NCBI RefSeq assembly: GCF_003075095.1
Contig: NZ_QCZF01000001.1
Coordinates: forward strand, 124,001-188,000
Direction: 5' to 3'
Length of the DNA: 64,000 bases
From: Blastococcus litoris
Lineage (GTDB): Bacteria > Actinomycetota > Actinomycetes > Mycobacteriales > Geodermatophilaceae
Under the pieces are notes generated by a model, which was not told the origin of the DNA, ran no database searches, and saw only the letters and a program-made list of their open reading frames with translations. The position numbers and the translations under genes are program-made. Shown here in pieces: positions 44,054 through 52,791 of the stretch (position 1 is its first letter; each line of letters opens with the position of its first letter).

Positions 44054-44530
44054 GTGCTCGCCTCGACCGACGGCTGGACGACCTGCGCCCAGGGCCACCG
44101 CCACTGGGGCCGGGCCGGGGCGGCGGGCCTGCTGCTGCACCGCGACGGCGCCGACGGCCCCGAGGTGCTGCTCCAGCACCGGGCGGCCTGGTCGCACCAC
44201 GGCGGGACGTGGGGGACGCCGGGCGGCGCGCTGCACCACGGGGAGACGGCCGCCGACGGCGCCCTGCGGGAGGTCCGCGAGGAGCTGGGGCTGCTCCCGG
44301 ACGACGTCGTCCTCGGTGCGCGGTCGGTGGACGACCACGGCGGCTGGGCCTACACGACGGTGCTCGCCCGGCCCGCCCGGCGGATCGAGGCCGCGGACCT
44401 GCGGCTCGACGGGGAGAGCGACGGCGTGGCCTGGGTGCCGCTGTCAGGGCTCGGCGAGGTGGACCTGCACCCGGGTCTCGCGGCCTCCTTCGGCCGCCTG
44501 CGCCCGCTGCTGGAGGACGCGCGACGGTAG
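44054..44530 (+). CDS. Nudix hydrolase
   Basis: A 158-residue enzyme. The Nudix box GGALHHGETAADGALREVREELGL fits GX5EX7REUXEEXGU exactly. The N-terminus QGHRHWGRAGAAGLLL is common in actinobacterial MutT-like members. GTG 44054 is chosen as the first start near the domain; the frame remains open upstream, but no SD is evident. Substrate (oxidised nucleotide or other diphosphate) not assignable. Confidence 0.85.
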   Translation: MLASTDGWTTCAQGHRHWGRAGAAGLLLHRDGADGPEVLLQHRAAWSHHGGTWGTPGGALHHGETAADGALREVREELGLLPDDVVLGARSVDDHGGWAYTTVLARPARRIEAADLRLDGESDGVAWVPLSGLGEVDLHPGLAASFGRLRPLLEDARR

Positions 44531-44615
44531 TCCGGCGTGTCGGGCATGAGGTCGCTCTGCGTGGGTAGGCGGTCACGGCTTCCCTGCACCACCGCACCAC
44601 CTGAAGGAGCCGGCC

Positions 44616-45287
44616 CTGTCCCGCGTCCACCGGCACCGCGCCCCTGGCCCCGCATCGCGCGGCGCCGGGCCCGGTGCTCTGCGTTCCACCGTCCAGCAGC
44701 ACCGGGCCCGGATCATCCTGGTGCTCGGCATGGCCTGCGCGGGCCTGCTCGTCGCCGCCCCCCTGGCCCTGTTCCTGGCCGGGGGCGGTGACCGCACCGG
44801 AACCGCCCGTGATCCCGAGGGCGTCTTCACCGGCGACCCGGACACGGGCATCGGCGGCGGCCCCGGCCCGTCGACCCCGGGGGTGGCCACCGAGTCCTCC
44901 CTGTCGCCGGCCCCCGAGGTCCCCCCGGTCGACCCGGCCGCCGAGGTGTCGGACGTCGGTGGCGGGAGCGGTACCGGGGGCGCCGCCGTCGCGGGCGGGG
45001 GCGGCGGCTCCGCGGGAGCGGGTGCCGGTTCCGGTGGCGGGTCGGTCCCGGTCGCCGGGGCCCAGCCGGCGCCTGCCGGTGGCGGCACCCACCCGGCCCC
45101 GTCGGGCGGCGGGAGCAACCCGGGCACGTCGCCGGGCAGCAACCAGCAGCCGGCGCCCCAGCAGCCCGCCGCTCAGCAGCCCACGCCGCCCGCCGCCGAG
45201 AAGCCGTGCCTCTGCGAGACGGTCACCGACGTGGTCGACGGGGTCACCGATCCGGTCACCGACACGCTCGGCACGGTGCTGCCCTAG
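44616..45287 (+). CDS. Secreted or membrane-anchored low-complexity protein
   Basis: About 223 residues. AAGGAG (44604-44609) lies six bases before an in-frame CTG at 44616, which I take as the start; the GTG at 44721 would begin inside the TM helix. A basic N-terminus and one TM helix (IILVLGMACAGLLVAAPLALFLAG) lead to about 130 residues rich in Gly, Ser, Pro and Ala, then QQPAPQQPAAQQPTPP, and a short C-terminal KPCLCETVTDVVDGVTDPVTDTLG segment with a Cys-Leu-Cys pair. No recognised domain. Function unknown. Confidence 0.62.
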   Translation: MSRVHRHRAPGPASRGAGPGALRSTVQQHRARIILVLGMACAGLLVAAPLALFLAGGGDRTGTARDPEGVFTGDPDTGIGGGPGPSTPGVATESSLSPAPEVPPVDPAAEVSDVGGGSGTGGAAVAGGGGGSAGAGAGSGGGSVPVAGAQPAPAGGGTHPAPSGGGSNPGTSPGSNQQPAPQQPAAQQPTPPAAEKPCLCETVTDVVDGVTDPVTDTLGTVLP

Positions 45288-45297
45288 GTTCGAGCGC

Positions 45298-46188
45298 ATG
45301 AGCGCCCGCGACGACGTCTCCGAGATCTTCGACAGCTCCGCGTGGGCGCCGGTCGAGGGCTTCGACTTCGCCGACATCACCTACCACCGGGCCGTGGACG
45401 CCGGCGTCGTCCGCATCGCCTTCGACCGCCCCGAGGTGCGCAACGCGTTCCGTCCGCAGACCGTCGACGAGCTGATCGAGGCGCTGGAGCACGCGCGGCT
45501 GTCCACCGACGTCGGCTGCGTGCTCCTCACCGGCAACGGCCCCAGCCCCAAGGACGGCGGGTGGGCCTTCTGCTCGGGCGGTGACCAGCGGGTCCGCGGG
45601 AAGTACGGCTACGAGCACGACAAGGGGCGCTCGAGCGGCCGGCTGCACGTGCTCGAGGCGCAGCGGCTGATCCGGTTCATGCCCAAGGTCGTCATCTGCG
45701 TCGTCCCGGGCTGGGCGGCCGGTGGCGGGCACAGCCTGCACGTCGTCGCCGACCTGACCCTGGCCAGCGCGGAGCACGCACGGTTCAAGCAGACCGACGC
45801 CGACGTCGGCAGCTTCGACGGTGGCTTCGGCTCGGCCTACCTCGCGCGGCAGGTCGGCCAGAAGTTCGCCCGCGAGATCTTCTTCCTCGGCGACGAGTAC
45901 ACGGCCGAGGACGCGCACGGGATGGGCATGGTCAACCGCGTCGTCCCGCACGCCGAGCTGGAGGCCACCGCGCTCGCGTGGGGGAAGAAGATCGTCGCCA
46001 AGAGCCCGACCGCGCAGCGGATGCTCAAGTACTCGTTCAACCTCATCGACGACGGCCTGGTCGGCCAGCAGCTGTTCGCCGGCGAGACGACGCGGCTGGC
46101 CTACATGGCCGAGGAGGCGGTGGAGGGCCGCGACGCCTTCCTCGAGAAGCGCGACCCCGACTTCACCCGCTTCCCGTGGCATGTCTAG
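45298..46188 (+). CDS. menB: 1,4-dihydroxy-2-naphthoyl-CoA synthase
   Basis: A 296-residue crotonase-fold enzyme closing the naphthoate ring of menaquinone. MenB-specific segments: FCSGGDQRVRGKYGY, VGSFDGGFGSAYLARQVGQKFAREIFFLG (catalytic Asp region) and MGMVNRVVPHAELE. Length and insertions fit the actinobacterial enzyme. ATG 45298, 10 bases after the previous stop. The other men genes are outside this window. Confidence 0.95.
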   Translation: MSARDDVSEIFDSSAWAPVEGFDFADITYHRAVDAGVVRIAFDRPEVRNAFRPQTVDELIEALEHARLSTDVGCVLLTGNGPSPKDGGWAFCSGGDQRVRGKYGYEHDKGRSSGRLHVLEAQRLIRFMPKVVICVVPGWAAGGGHSLHVVADLTLASAEHARFKQTDADVGSFDGGFGSAYLARQVGQKFAREIFFLGDEYTAEDAHGMGMVNRVVPHAELEATALAWGKKIVAKSPTAQRMLKYSFNLIDDGLVGQQLFAGETTRLAYMAEEAVEGRDAFLEKRDPDFTRFPWHV

Positions 46189-46230
46189 CGGCCATAGTGG
46201 CCATAACGACCCCATGACGAGGAGGACGCC

Positions 46231-46563
46231 GTGATCGTCGAGGTGATCGGGGGCGCCGAGGAGCGTCCGGAGGCGCGGGTCGTGGACGTCGACGACCTCG
46301 GCCGGCTGCACCTGGCGCTGGGGGAGGTCACCGACGAGGAGGCCGCCGAGGTGCTGGAGCGGGCCGGGCTCGGCCGGCTGCAGGACGGCGAGACCGCCGT
46401 CCTCGACGTCGCCGCCCTGCACGCCGCCGCCCAGCCGCGGGCGAAGGACCCCGAGTGGCAGGCGCAGTGGGACCGCATGATCGCCGGCGCGCGCAGCCAG
46501 GGCTGGCTGTCCGAGGACGGCGCGACGGTGAAGGTGCACGTCGAGAGCGCGGCCGGCGCCTGA
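46231..46563 (+). CDS. Conserved small protein of unknown function
   Basis: 110 residues from GTG 46231 with a strong SD (GAGGAGG, 46218-46224), 42 bases after menB and probably cotranscribed. The N-terminal half is acidic with short strands (VVDVDDLGRLHLALGEVTDEEAAEVL). The C-terminal half has WQAQWDRMIAGARSQGWLSEDGATVKVHVE, a helix-strand pattern. No family recognised. The gap before it contains GGCCA-TAG-TGGCC, a small inverted repeat. Confidence 0.7.
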   Translation: MIVEVIGGAEERPEARVVDVDDLGRLHLALGEVTDEEAAEVLERAGLGRLQDGETAVLDVAALHAAAQPRAKDPEWQAQWDRMIAGARSQGWLSEDGATVKVHVESAAGA

Positions 46564-46618
46564 CTGGGACACTTGTGCCCTGACCTGCGCGGATGTCCGC
46601 GCACGGTGCACCAAGTTT

Positions 46619-46637
46619 CAAGTACTCAAGTACTCAA
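46619..46637. promoter_or_regulatory. Putative operator: doubled AGTACT
   Basis: Two AGTACT palindromes (46621-46626 and 46629-46634), themselves within the direct repeat CAAGTACT, lie about 90 bases before the TetR gene at 46724 and just after the stop of the preceding gene. The GTAC core also appears in the operator at 2683-2703. Binding by the adjacent TetR protein is inferred. Confidence 0.45.
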
Positions 46638-46723
46638 CGGTTCCGGTCCAGGGTCATTGTGGTGAATCCATTCACACGTCACGATGTCGCGGTGCGTATG
46701 ACGTCTGGTCACGGAATCCGGTC

Positions 46724-47323
46724 ATGAGCGGCACGCCCGGGCGGCCGCTCAGCTCGGAGCTGTCCGAGCAGCTCCTGTCCGTCGCGGTGGACATCCTCGC
46801 CGAGGAGGGCTGGGGCCGGCTCAACAGCGACCGGATCGCCGCCCGGGCCCGGGCGGGGAAGGCGGGCATCTACCGCCGGTGGCCCACCATGGCCGCCCTC
46901 GCGTGCACCGCGGTCGGCCGCTTCCGGCTGGTCGACGTCCCCGAGGACGGCGGCTCCCTGCGGGCCGACCTCGTGGCGCTGGCCTCGCGCTGGACCCGCC
47001 CGCTGGACCGCGAGGAGCGCGCCGTCGCCAGCATCGTGGGCGCCGCCCGCCACGAGGAGCAGCTGCGCAAGGGGCTGGACGAGGCGCTGGTCCACCCGCT
47101 GGAACGGGTCGTCGCCGAGCTGGGTGCGCGGTCTGCCGAGCGCGGCGAGCCGGTCGAGCCCGGCCGGCTGGCGCTCCTGGGCTCGGTGCTGCAGGCGTTC
47201 TGGTGGCAGCGCTACACCGCGGCCGGCGACGGCGCGATGACGCCCGACGCGGTCGAGCGCGTGGTCGACGACGTGCTCGTGCCGATCGCCGTCTCCTCCT
47301 CGCGGGAGCCCGCGGTCGTCTGA
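46724..47323 (+). CDS. TetR-family regulator
   Basis: A 199-residue regulator. HTH at about residues 15-60 (VDILAEEGWGRLNSDRIAARARAGKAGIYRRWPTMAAL), with the IYRRWP form typical of the TetR_C_16-like group. Start ATG 46724. No obvious target gene downstream: the next gene is a convergent TetR gene. An AGTACT repeat in the upstream gap may be its operator. Confidence 0.88.
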   Translation: MSGTPGRPLSSELSEQLLSVAVDILAEEGWGRLNSDRIAARARAGKAGIYRRWPTMAALACTAVGRFRLVDVPEDGGSLRADLVALASRWTRPLDREERAVASIVGAARHEEQLRKGLDEALVHPLERVVAELGARSAERGEPVEPGRLALLGSVLQAFWWQRYTAAGDGAMTPDAVERVVDDVLVPIAVSSSREPAVV

Positions 47324-47336
47324 CCGCCCGGGCGCG

Positions 47337-48050
47337 TCAGCCGGCGCGCCGCATGTCCACCGGCGGCCAGCCGGTGTCCGCGCGGCGACCGGCCTCGAGC
47401 GGCGTGCCGAAACGGGCCTGCATGGTGGCCAGCACCTGGTCGAGCAGCCGCTCGACCTCGGCGGCGACGGCCGCGGCGTCGCCCCGGTGGGCGGCCAGCC
47501 GGCGCTGCTCGACCAGCACGACGCGCGAGGCCGTCAGCCACATCGCGGCGGTGAGCGGGGCGGCGATCTCCGGCGCCAGGCCGCGGCCGGCGCCCGGTTC
47601 CGGATCGGTGGCCCAGGCCTCGGCCAGGCAGGCGCCCAGGCGCAGCTCGGCCTCGTACAGCACCCGCTGCTCGTAGGCGGCGAGGTCGGGGCAGGCGGCC
47701 AGCGCGGCGGTGAACGACGCGGTCTCCTCCGACAGCTGCAGCGCCACGAAGTGACCGGCGCCCGCGACCAGGTGGCGGCGCAGCGCGGTCAGCGGCGAGA
47801 CGCCCTCGGCGCGCGTGCGCACGGCCTCGGCGGGCGCGTCGACCCAGGGGAGGCGCCCGTCGAAGAAGAGCTCCTCCTTGGTCGCGAAGTGGTTGAAGAC
47901 CGTCTGCACGGCGACGTCGGCCTCGCGCGCCACGTCGGCGATGGTCACCGCGTCGAAGCCGCCCTCGGCGAACATCCGCTGCGCGACGGTGCGGACGTGC
48001 TCGCGCGTCTGCGCCTTCTTCTGTGCACGACGATCCCTCAGCTCACCCAC
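47337..48050 (-). CDS. TetR-family regulator, probably leaderless
   Basis: A 237-residue regulator with HTH VTIADVAREADVAVQTVFNHFATKEELFF (about 35-65). The ORF extends upstream to 48095, but a -10-like TATGCT (48062-48057) ends six bases before GTG 48050, which would make GTG the first transcribed codon. I therefore choose 48050. Large C-terminal ligand domain with many Ala and Leu residues. Convergent with the preceding TetR gene; target unknown. Confidence 0.83.
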   Translation of the reverse strand: MGELRDRRAQKKAQTREHVRTVAQRMFAEGGFDAVTIADVAREADVAVQTVFNHFATKEELFFDGRLPWVDAPAEAVRTRAEGVSPLTALRRHLVAGAGHFVALQLSEETASFTAALAACPDLAAYEQRVLYEAELRLGACLAEAWATDPEPGAGRGLAPEIAAPLTAAMWLTASRVVLVEQRRLAAHRGDAAAVAAEVERLLDQVLATMQARFGTPLEAGRRADTGWPPVDMRRAG

Positions 48051-48108
48051 GGTCGCAGCATAAGCACGCTGAGTATCTGATCTGGTTAGCGGCACGAAAG
48101 AAGCCGGC

Positions 48109-48558
48109 TCACCCGCGATGGGTCGCGACGGTGGCCCAGTCGTCGGAGACGGCGCGCGCCCACGACTCGACGAGGACCTGCAGGTCGATGACGTCGAGGT
48201 CGGCCGCGACGTCGGCGATCGTGGTGCGCCACGCGTGCGGGGGCGGGGTCAGCGCGAGGCCGGTGCGCGCCCCGAGGCGGTCCAGCGCGGCGCGCAGCTG
48301 CTCCGGGCTCCCGGCCACCGGGTGCTGCGCGTCGTACGCCGCGTCCGCCAGCGCCACCACGGCGTCCCCACCCGGGGCGGCGTCCGCCTCCTCGCGCAGC
48401 CCGCGCAGGGTCACCTCGTACAGGCGGGCGCAGGACGCCGAGGCGCCCGGGTGCCGGGGACCGCCGTCCGGGACCGGGACGAGGACCGCGCCGCAGCCGG
48501 GACAGGTCTCGGTGGGCTGGGAGGGCACGTCCGCGGGCACCGCCCGATCGTGCCGCAC
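48109..48558 (-). CDS. DUF5946-like protein
   Basis: 149 residues. Starts with a CPGCG zinc-knuckle-like motif followed by PRHPGASASCARLYEVTLR, which I recognise as the DUF5946 pattern, then a helical region and WRTTIADVAADLDVIDLQVLVESWARAV. Function unknown in the family. GTG 48558; the true start could be a later GTG. Divergent from the alcohol dehydrogenase gene. Confidence 0.65.
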   Translation of the reverse strand: MRHDRAVPADVPSQPTETCPGCGAVLVPVPDGGPRHPGASASCARLYEVTLRGLREEADAAPGGDAVVALADAAYDAQHPVAGSPEQLRAALDRLGARTGLALTPPPHAWRTTIADVAADLDVIDLQVLVESWARAVSDDWATVATHRG

Positions 48559-48625
48559 GCCGGCTTCCCGCGCGGCGCCGAGGGGCCGGTGCAGCCGCCG
48601 GCGCCACGGCAGGCAGCATGGCCGC

Positions 48626-49744
48626 GTGCGAACCAGAGCTGCCGTGCTGCGCGAGGCCGGGACCGAGTACGAGATCGTCGACCTCGAGGTCCTCGACCCC
48701 GGCCCGGGCGAGGTGCTGGTCGAGATGGCCTACGCCGGCCTCTGCCACTCCGACGAGCACCTGCGGCACTCCAACCCGGGCGGGCGCTACCCGATCGTCG
48801 GTGGTCACGAGGGCTCGGGCGTCGTCCTCGCGGTCGGCCCCGGCGTCACCTCCGTCGCGCCGGGCGACCACGTCGTCACCAGCTTCCTCCCCGCCTGCGG
48901 GCACTGCCGGTTCTGCGCGCAGGGCCGGTCCAACCTCTGCGACAAGGGCGCGACCATCGCCAAGGGCGAGCTGCCGACCGGCACCTACCCCTTCCGCCTG
49001 GACGGGGAGCCGCTGGGCGGCTTCTGCATGATCGGCGCCTTCGCCGAGCACACGCTGCTCAGCGAGTTCTCCTGCGTGCGCATCGACCCCTGGCTCCCGC
49101 TGGACACCGCCGCGCTGGTCGCCTGCAGCGTGCCCACCGGGTGGGGATCGGCCGTCTACTCCGGCGGGGTCCGGCCCGGCGACACGGTGGTCGTCGTCGG
49201 CCTCGGTGGCGTGGGCGTCAACGCCGTGCAGGGCGCGGTGCACGCCGGCGCGATGCACGTCATCGGCGTCGACCCGGTCGCGATGAAGCGGGAGTTCGCC
49301 GAGTCGCTGGGCGCCACCCACACCGTCGCCGACGCCGGGGAGGCCACCGGTCTGGCCCGCCGGCTCTCCCGCGGCACGGGCGCCGACGTCGTCGTCGTCA
49401 CCGTCGGGAAGATGTCCGCCGATGCGTACGCCGGCGCGGCGTCGGCGCTGGGCAAGGGCGGCACGCTCGTGCTCACCGCACTGGCCGACCGGCCCGAGGA
49501 CGGCGACGTCTCCCTCGGCGGCCAGCTGGCGACGGTCTTCGAGCAGCGCATCCAGGGATCGCTGTTCGGGTCGTGCAACCCGTTCAAGGACATCCCGATG
49601 CTGCTGCGCCTGCACGAGGAGGGCCGGCTCGAGCTCGACCGGCTGATCACCCGCCGGTACGCGCTCGACAAGGTCGACCAGGGCTACCGCGACCAGGCGG
49701 CCGGCGAGACGATCCGCGGCCTCCTCGAGCACGCCAAGTCCTGA
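48626..49744 (+). CDS. Zinc-dependent alcohol dehydrogenase, NDMA-dependent type
   Basis: A 372-residue MDR enzyme. Catalytic zinc ligands are in GLCHSDEH and GGHEGSG; structural zinc ligands in CGHCRFCAQGRSNLC. Rossmann motif VVVGLGGVGVNAVQGA. The sequence DKGATIAKGELPTGTYPF and GSLFGSCNPFKDIP is typical of the NDMA-dependent alcohol dehydrogenase family, which keeps its nicotinamide tightly bound and often depends on mycofactocin. No mycofactocin genes are in the window. GTG 48626; SD weak. Confidence 0.88.
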   Translation: MRTRAAVLREAGTEYEIVDLEVLDPGPGEVLVEMAYAGLCHSDEHLRHSNPGGRYPIVGGHEGSGVVLAVGPGVTSVAPGDHVVTSFLPACGHCRFCAQGRSNLCDKGATIAKGELPTGTYPFRLDGEPLGGFCMIGAFAEHTLLSEFSCVRIDPWLPLDTAALVACSVPTGWGSAVYSGGVRPGDTVVVVGLGGVGVNAVQGAVHAGAMHVIGVDPVAMKREFAESLGATHTVADAGEATGLARRLSRGTGADVVVVTVGKMSADAYAGAASALGKGGTLVLTALADRPEDGDVSLGGQLATVFEQRIQGSLFGSCNPFKDIPMLLRLHEEGRLELDRLITRRYALDKVDQGYRDQAAGETIRGLLEHAKS

Positions 49745-49786
49745 GCTCTCGGTACAGAACGCCCGGATCGGGGCATGGGGCGAGGC

Positions 49787-50452
49787 ATGAGTGAGCAGCG
49801 CATCGCCGTCCTGGACGTCGACGGCACCCTGGTCGACACCAACTACCAGCACGCCCTCGCCTGGTACCGGGCGCTGCGGTCGCTGGGCGAGACCTACCCG
49901 GTTTGGCGGATCCACCGGCTGATCGGCATGGGCGGCGACCAGCTGGTGCGCGCGATCGGCGGCGACGAGGTCGAGGAGCGCATCGGCGACGCCGCCCGCG
50001 AGCGCTGGGTCGAGGAGGTCGACCCGATGATGGGCGAGACGGCGCTGCTGCCCGGTGCCCGCGAGCTGGTGGTCGCCCTCAAGGAGCGCGGCCACCGGGT
50101 GGTGCTGGCCAGCTCCGGCAAGCCGCACCACGTGGAGCGCGCGCTGGACCTGCTCGACGTCCGCGACGTGGCCGACGCCTGGACGACGAGCGAGGACGTC
50201 GAGGAGACCAAGCCGGCCCCCGACCTGCTGCAGGTGGCGCTGAAGAAGCTGGGCGAGCCGGTGGACGCCCCCGCCGTGGTCATCGGCGACTCGGTGTACG
50301 ACGTCGAGGCCGCCGCGAACGCCGGGATGCCGGCGATCGTGGTGCGCTCCGGCGGGTTCGGGGACGACGAGCTGCGCGACGCCGGCGCGCTCGCCATCTA
50401 CGACACCCCGGCCGACCTCACCGCCGCGCTGGACGACACCGACCTGAGCTGA
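49787..50452 (+). CDS. HAD-superfamily phosphatase
   Basis: A 221-residue HAD hydrolase. Motif I LDVDGTLVDT (nucleophile Asp), motif II LASSG, motif III Lys in ETKPAPDLL, motif IV VIGDSVYDVEAA: all complete. The cap domain lies between motifs I and II, so phosphoglycolate- or beta-phosphoglucomutase-like. ATG 49787 preferred over an ATG 12 bases earlier, since GCGAGG precedes it. Substrate not assignable. Confidence 0.88.
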   Translation: MSEQRIAVLDVDGTLVDTNYQHALAWYRALRSLGETYPVWRIHRLIGMGGDQLVRAIGGDEVEERIGDAARERWVEEVDPMMGETALLPGARELVVALKERGHRVVLASSGKPHHVERALDLLDVRDVADAWTTSEDVEETKPAPDLLQVALKKLGEPVDAPAVVIGDSVYDVEAAANAGMPAIVVRSGGFGDDELRDAGALAIYDTPADLTAALDDTDLS

Positions 50453-50486
50453 CGGCGCGCGTCATCGCGATGAAGCTTGCCGTCAG
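50449..50486. terminator. Bidirectional hairpin containing both convergent stop codons
   Basis: CTGACGGC (50449-50456) pairs with GCCGTCAG (50479-50486). The TGA of the HAD gene is in the left arm and the reverse TGA of the glycerophosphodiesterase gene is in the right arm. The 22-base loop contains a further CGCG-TCAT-CGCG hairpin. Confidence 0.55.
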
Positions 50487-51322
50487 GAGGCGGCGGAGCG
50501 GCGGCCGAGCCGGCGCAGCATCTCGTCGGGGTGGTCGGTGATGACCGCGTCCACGCCCAGATCGCGCATCAGGTCCATGTCGCGCGGCCGGTTGACCGTC
50601 CACACGTGGACCTCCTTGCCGGCCGCGTGGGCGTCGGCGACGAATTCCGGGTCCGAGCGCAGCAGCGCGATGCCCGGCCCCAGCGCCGTCATGCTGCCGC
50701 CCAGCAGCTCCCGGCGGACCGGTCGCAGCCGCTTGCCGATGAGCAGGACGGTCGGCACCGCCGGCGCGAGCTCGGCCATCCGGCGGACGGCGAGCTGCGA
50801 GAAGCTCATCATCCGGACGGCGGGCTTGCCGGCCCACTCGACCGGGCGGCCGTTGCCCAGCAGGCCGTAGCGGCGCAGGCTCTGCACCAGCGCCTCCTCC
50901 ACCTTGTGGGTGTGCCGCGTCGGGTGCTTGGTCTCGATCGCGAGGCGGAGGGTGCCGGGCGTGGCGGTGATGTACTCGAGCAGCCGGTCGAGGGTGAGGA
51001 CCAGCCCGTTCTCGACGTCGGGCTCGTCGGTGACGGACGCGATCTCGTCGTCGGCCCAGCGGTGGCGGCCGCGCGGCCGGCGGGGGCCGAACTGGTACTG
51101 CTCCAGCTCCGCGAGGTGCAGCGCGGAGACGATGCCGCGCCCGTTCGACGTCCGCTTGATCTGGCGGTCGTGCACGCAGACCAGCACGCCGTCGCGGGTG
51201 AGCCGGACGTCGCACTCGACCGCGTCGGCTCCCACCGCTGCCGCGCTGCGGTAGGCGGCCAGGGTGTGCTCCGGCGCATCGGCGGTAGCGCCGCGGTGGG
51301 CGACGACCTCGACGGCGGTCAC
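50483..51322 (-). CDS. Glycerophosphodiester phosphodiesterase
   Basis: A 279-residue GDPD barrel enzyme hydrolysing glycerophosphodiesters. Catalytic motifs AHRGATADAPEHT (His, Glu), AVECDVRLTRDGVLVCVHD (metal ligands and second His), ETKHPT, and C-terminal VHVWTVNRPRDMDLMRDLGVDAVITDHPD. No signal peptide, so cytoplasmic. GTG 51322 places the catalytic motif at residue 8, as usual. Downstream of gpgS by 71 bases on the same strand. Confidence 0.93.
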   Translation of the reverse strand: MTAVEVVAHRGATADAPEHTLAAYRSAAAVGADAVECDVRLTRDGVLVCVHDRQIKRTSNGRGIVSALHLAELEQYQFGPRRPRGRHRWADDEIASVTDEPDVENGLVLTLDRLLEYITATPGTLRLAIETKHPTRHTHKVEEALVQSLRRYGLLGNGRPVEWAGKPAVRMMSFSQLAVRRMAELAPAVPTVLLIGKRLRPVRRELLGGSMTALGPGIALLRSDPEFVADAHAAGKEVHVWTVNRPRDMDLMRDLGVDAVITDHPDEMLRRLGRRSAAS

Positions 51323-51393
51323 GCGGGCAGGACGGGGGGAGCGACCGGCACCGGCTGATCCTCCCCGACGCGTGGTCGCCCCGCTACGGGGGG

Positions 51394-52386
51394 TCAGCCG
51401 GCGAGGCCGGCCCGCTCCGAGCGGTACTCGGGGACCGTCGCCATGGGCGGCCGCTCGTCCACGGCGACCGCGCGGCTGTGCGGCACGAAGCCGGTCCCGT
51501 CGTGCCGGAACTGCGTCAGCAGGCCGCTGGCGGCCAGCGGCTGGTGTCCCGGTCGCCCGCTCTCGGCCCGCGCCAGCACCGTGGAGACGACCTCGCCGGC
51601 CATGACCCCGAGCGCCTCCTGCGACTGCGAGGTGTGCCGACGCACCCCGAGGTCGACCTGGGCCAGCGAGGAGAGGCCGCCGAGCCGGAGCAGGTCGATC
51701 AGCAGGCCGATCTCCACCCCGTACGAGGACACGAACGGCACCTGCTCCAGCGCCGATCGGCGGCCGGCGTACTCGCCGCCGAGGGGCTGGACGAAGCCGG
51801 CGAGCTCCGGCCACAGCGCGTTGAGCAGCGGACGCGCGGTGAGCTCGGTGACCCGCCCCCCGCCGGCCGGCTGCACGCGCCCGTCGACCTCCAGCGGGCG
51901 GGTGTAGCAACCCTTGACGTACCGGACGTGCGGTTCGGTGAGCAGCGGCCGGAGCAGACCGGGCACGTAGTGGGCGACGTCGCCGACGAGGTCGGAGTCG
52001 AGGAACACGACCAGGTCACCGGTCGTGGCGGCCAGCGACTTCCACAGCGCCTCGCCCTTGCCGGGCCGGGTGCCGTGCCCGGGCAGCACGTCGGCGGCGG
52101 CGACGACGTCGGCACCGGCCGCCCGCGCCGCGGCGGCCGTCCCGTCGGTCGAGTCGGAGTCGACCACGAGCAGCTCGTCGACCAGCGGCAGGCGGTCCAC
52201 CCACCGGTTCCGCAGGTCGGCGACCAGGCGCCCGACCGTGGCCTCCTCGTCGCGGGCCGGCAGGACGACGCTCACGCGGTGCCCACCGCGACGCTTGGCG
52301 CGGAGCAGGGCGTCGAGATCGAGCTCGGCCAGGGTGGTGGCCGACGAGGTGCGGTGCTCGAACCAGGCGCGGGCGTCGGGTCTCAT
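51394..52386 (-). CDS. gpgS: Glucosyl-3-phosphoglycerate synthase
   Basis: A 330-residue GT81 glycosyltransferase transferring glucose to 3-phosphoglycerate, the first step to glucosylglycerate and, in mycobacteria, methylglucose lipopolysaccharide. N-terminus WFEHRTSS, then SVVLPARDEEATVG, the metal-binding FLDSDLVG, PLGGEYAGRRSALEQVPFVSSYGVEIGLLID, and QVDLGVRRHTSQS. All are highly specific for GpgS. ATG 52386. Confidence 0.94.
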   Translation of the reverse strand: MRPDARAWFEHRTSSATTLAELDLDALLRAKRRGGHRVSVVLPARDEEATVGRLVADLRNRWVDRLPLVDELLVVDSDSTDGTAAAARAAGADVVAAADVLPGHGTRPGKGEALWKSLAATTGDLVVFLDSDLVGDVAHYVPGLLRPLLTEPHVRYVKGCYTRPLEVDGRVQPAGGGRVTELTARPLLNALWPELAGFVQPLGGEYAGRRSALEQVPFVSSYGVEIGLLIDLLRLGGLSSLAQVDLGVRRHTSQSQEALGVMAGEVVSTVLARAESGRPGHQPLAASGLLTQFRHDGTGFVPHSRAVAVDERPPMATVPEYRSERAGLAG

Positions 52387-52587
52387 CGCCTCACTGTCGA
52401 CCAGGAGCGCGCTCCGTGCCAGAACGGCGCCCGCCTGTTCACGCGTTCGTCACCGATTCCCACCCGTTCCGGCGGCGGCGCATCTTGCGGATCCCTTGCG
52501 GTTCCCCGTCGTCCGCCGTGCGGTTCGGCGCGCAGAGTCGGTCCTGCACCACGAGGGGGAACCGCCGCCCAGGACCGAGGAGACACG

Positions 52588-52782
52588 ATGAACCGCACCG
52601 ACGCAGCCCTGACCCGCCGCGTCCTCCGTGCGCGGCTCGTCGTCGCCTCCGCGGTCCTGGGCGGCACCGTCGCCCTCGCCGGTCTGGGCGCCTTCGGCGA
52701 CCTCTCCGGCGCTCCCGCCCAGGGGAACGTGGGGCCCGGCATCGCGACCGTCGAGCTGTCGCAGCCGGTCGCCGCCCAGTAG
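52588..52782 (+). CDS. Small exported or membrane peptide
   Basis: 64 residues, ATG 52588 behind GAGGAGA. A basic N-terminus (RRVLRARL) followed by a hydrophobic segment VVASAVLGGTVALAGLGAFG and a short polar tail ending in QPVAAQ. Could be a signal peptide with mature part of about 35 residues, or a single-TM protein. No family recognised. Ten bases before the next gene, so possibly cotranscribed. Confidence 0.6.
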   Translation: MNRTDAALTRRVLRARLVVASAVLGGTVALAGLGAFGDLSGAPAQGNVGPGIATVELSQPVAAQ

Positions 52783-52791
52783 AAAGCCCGC

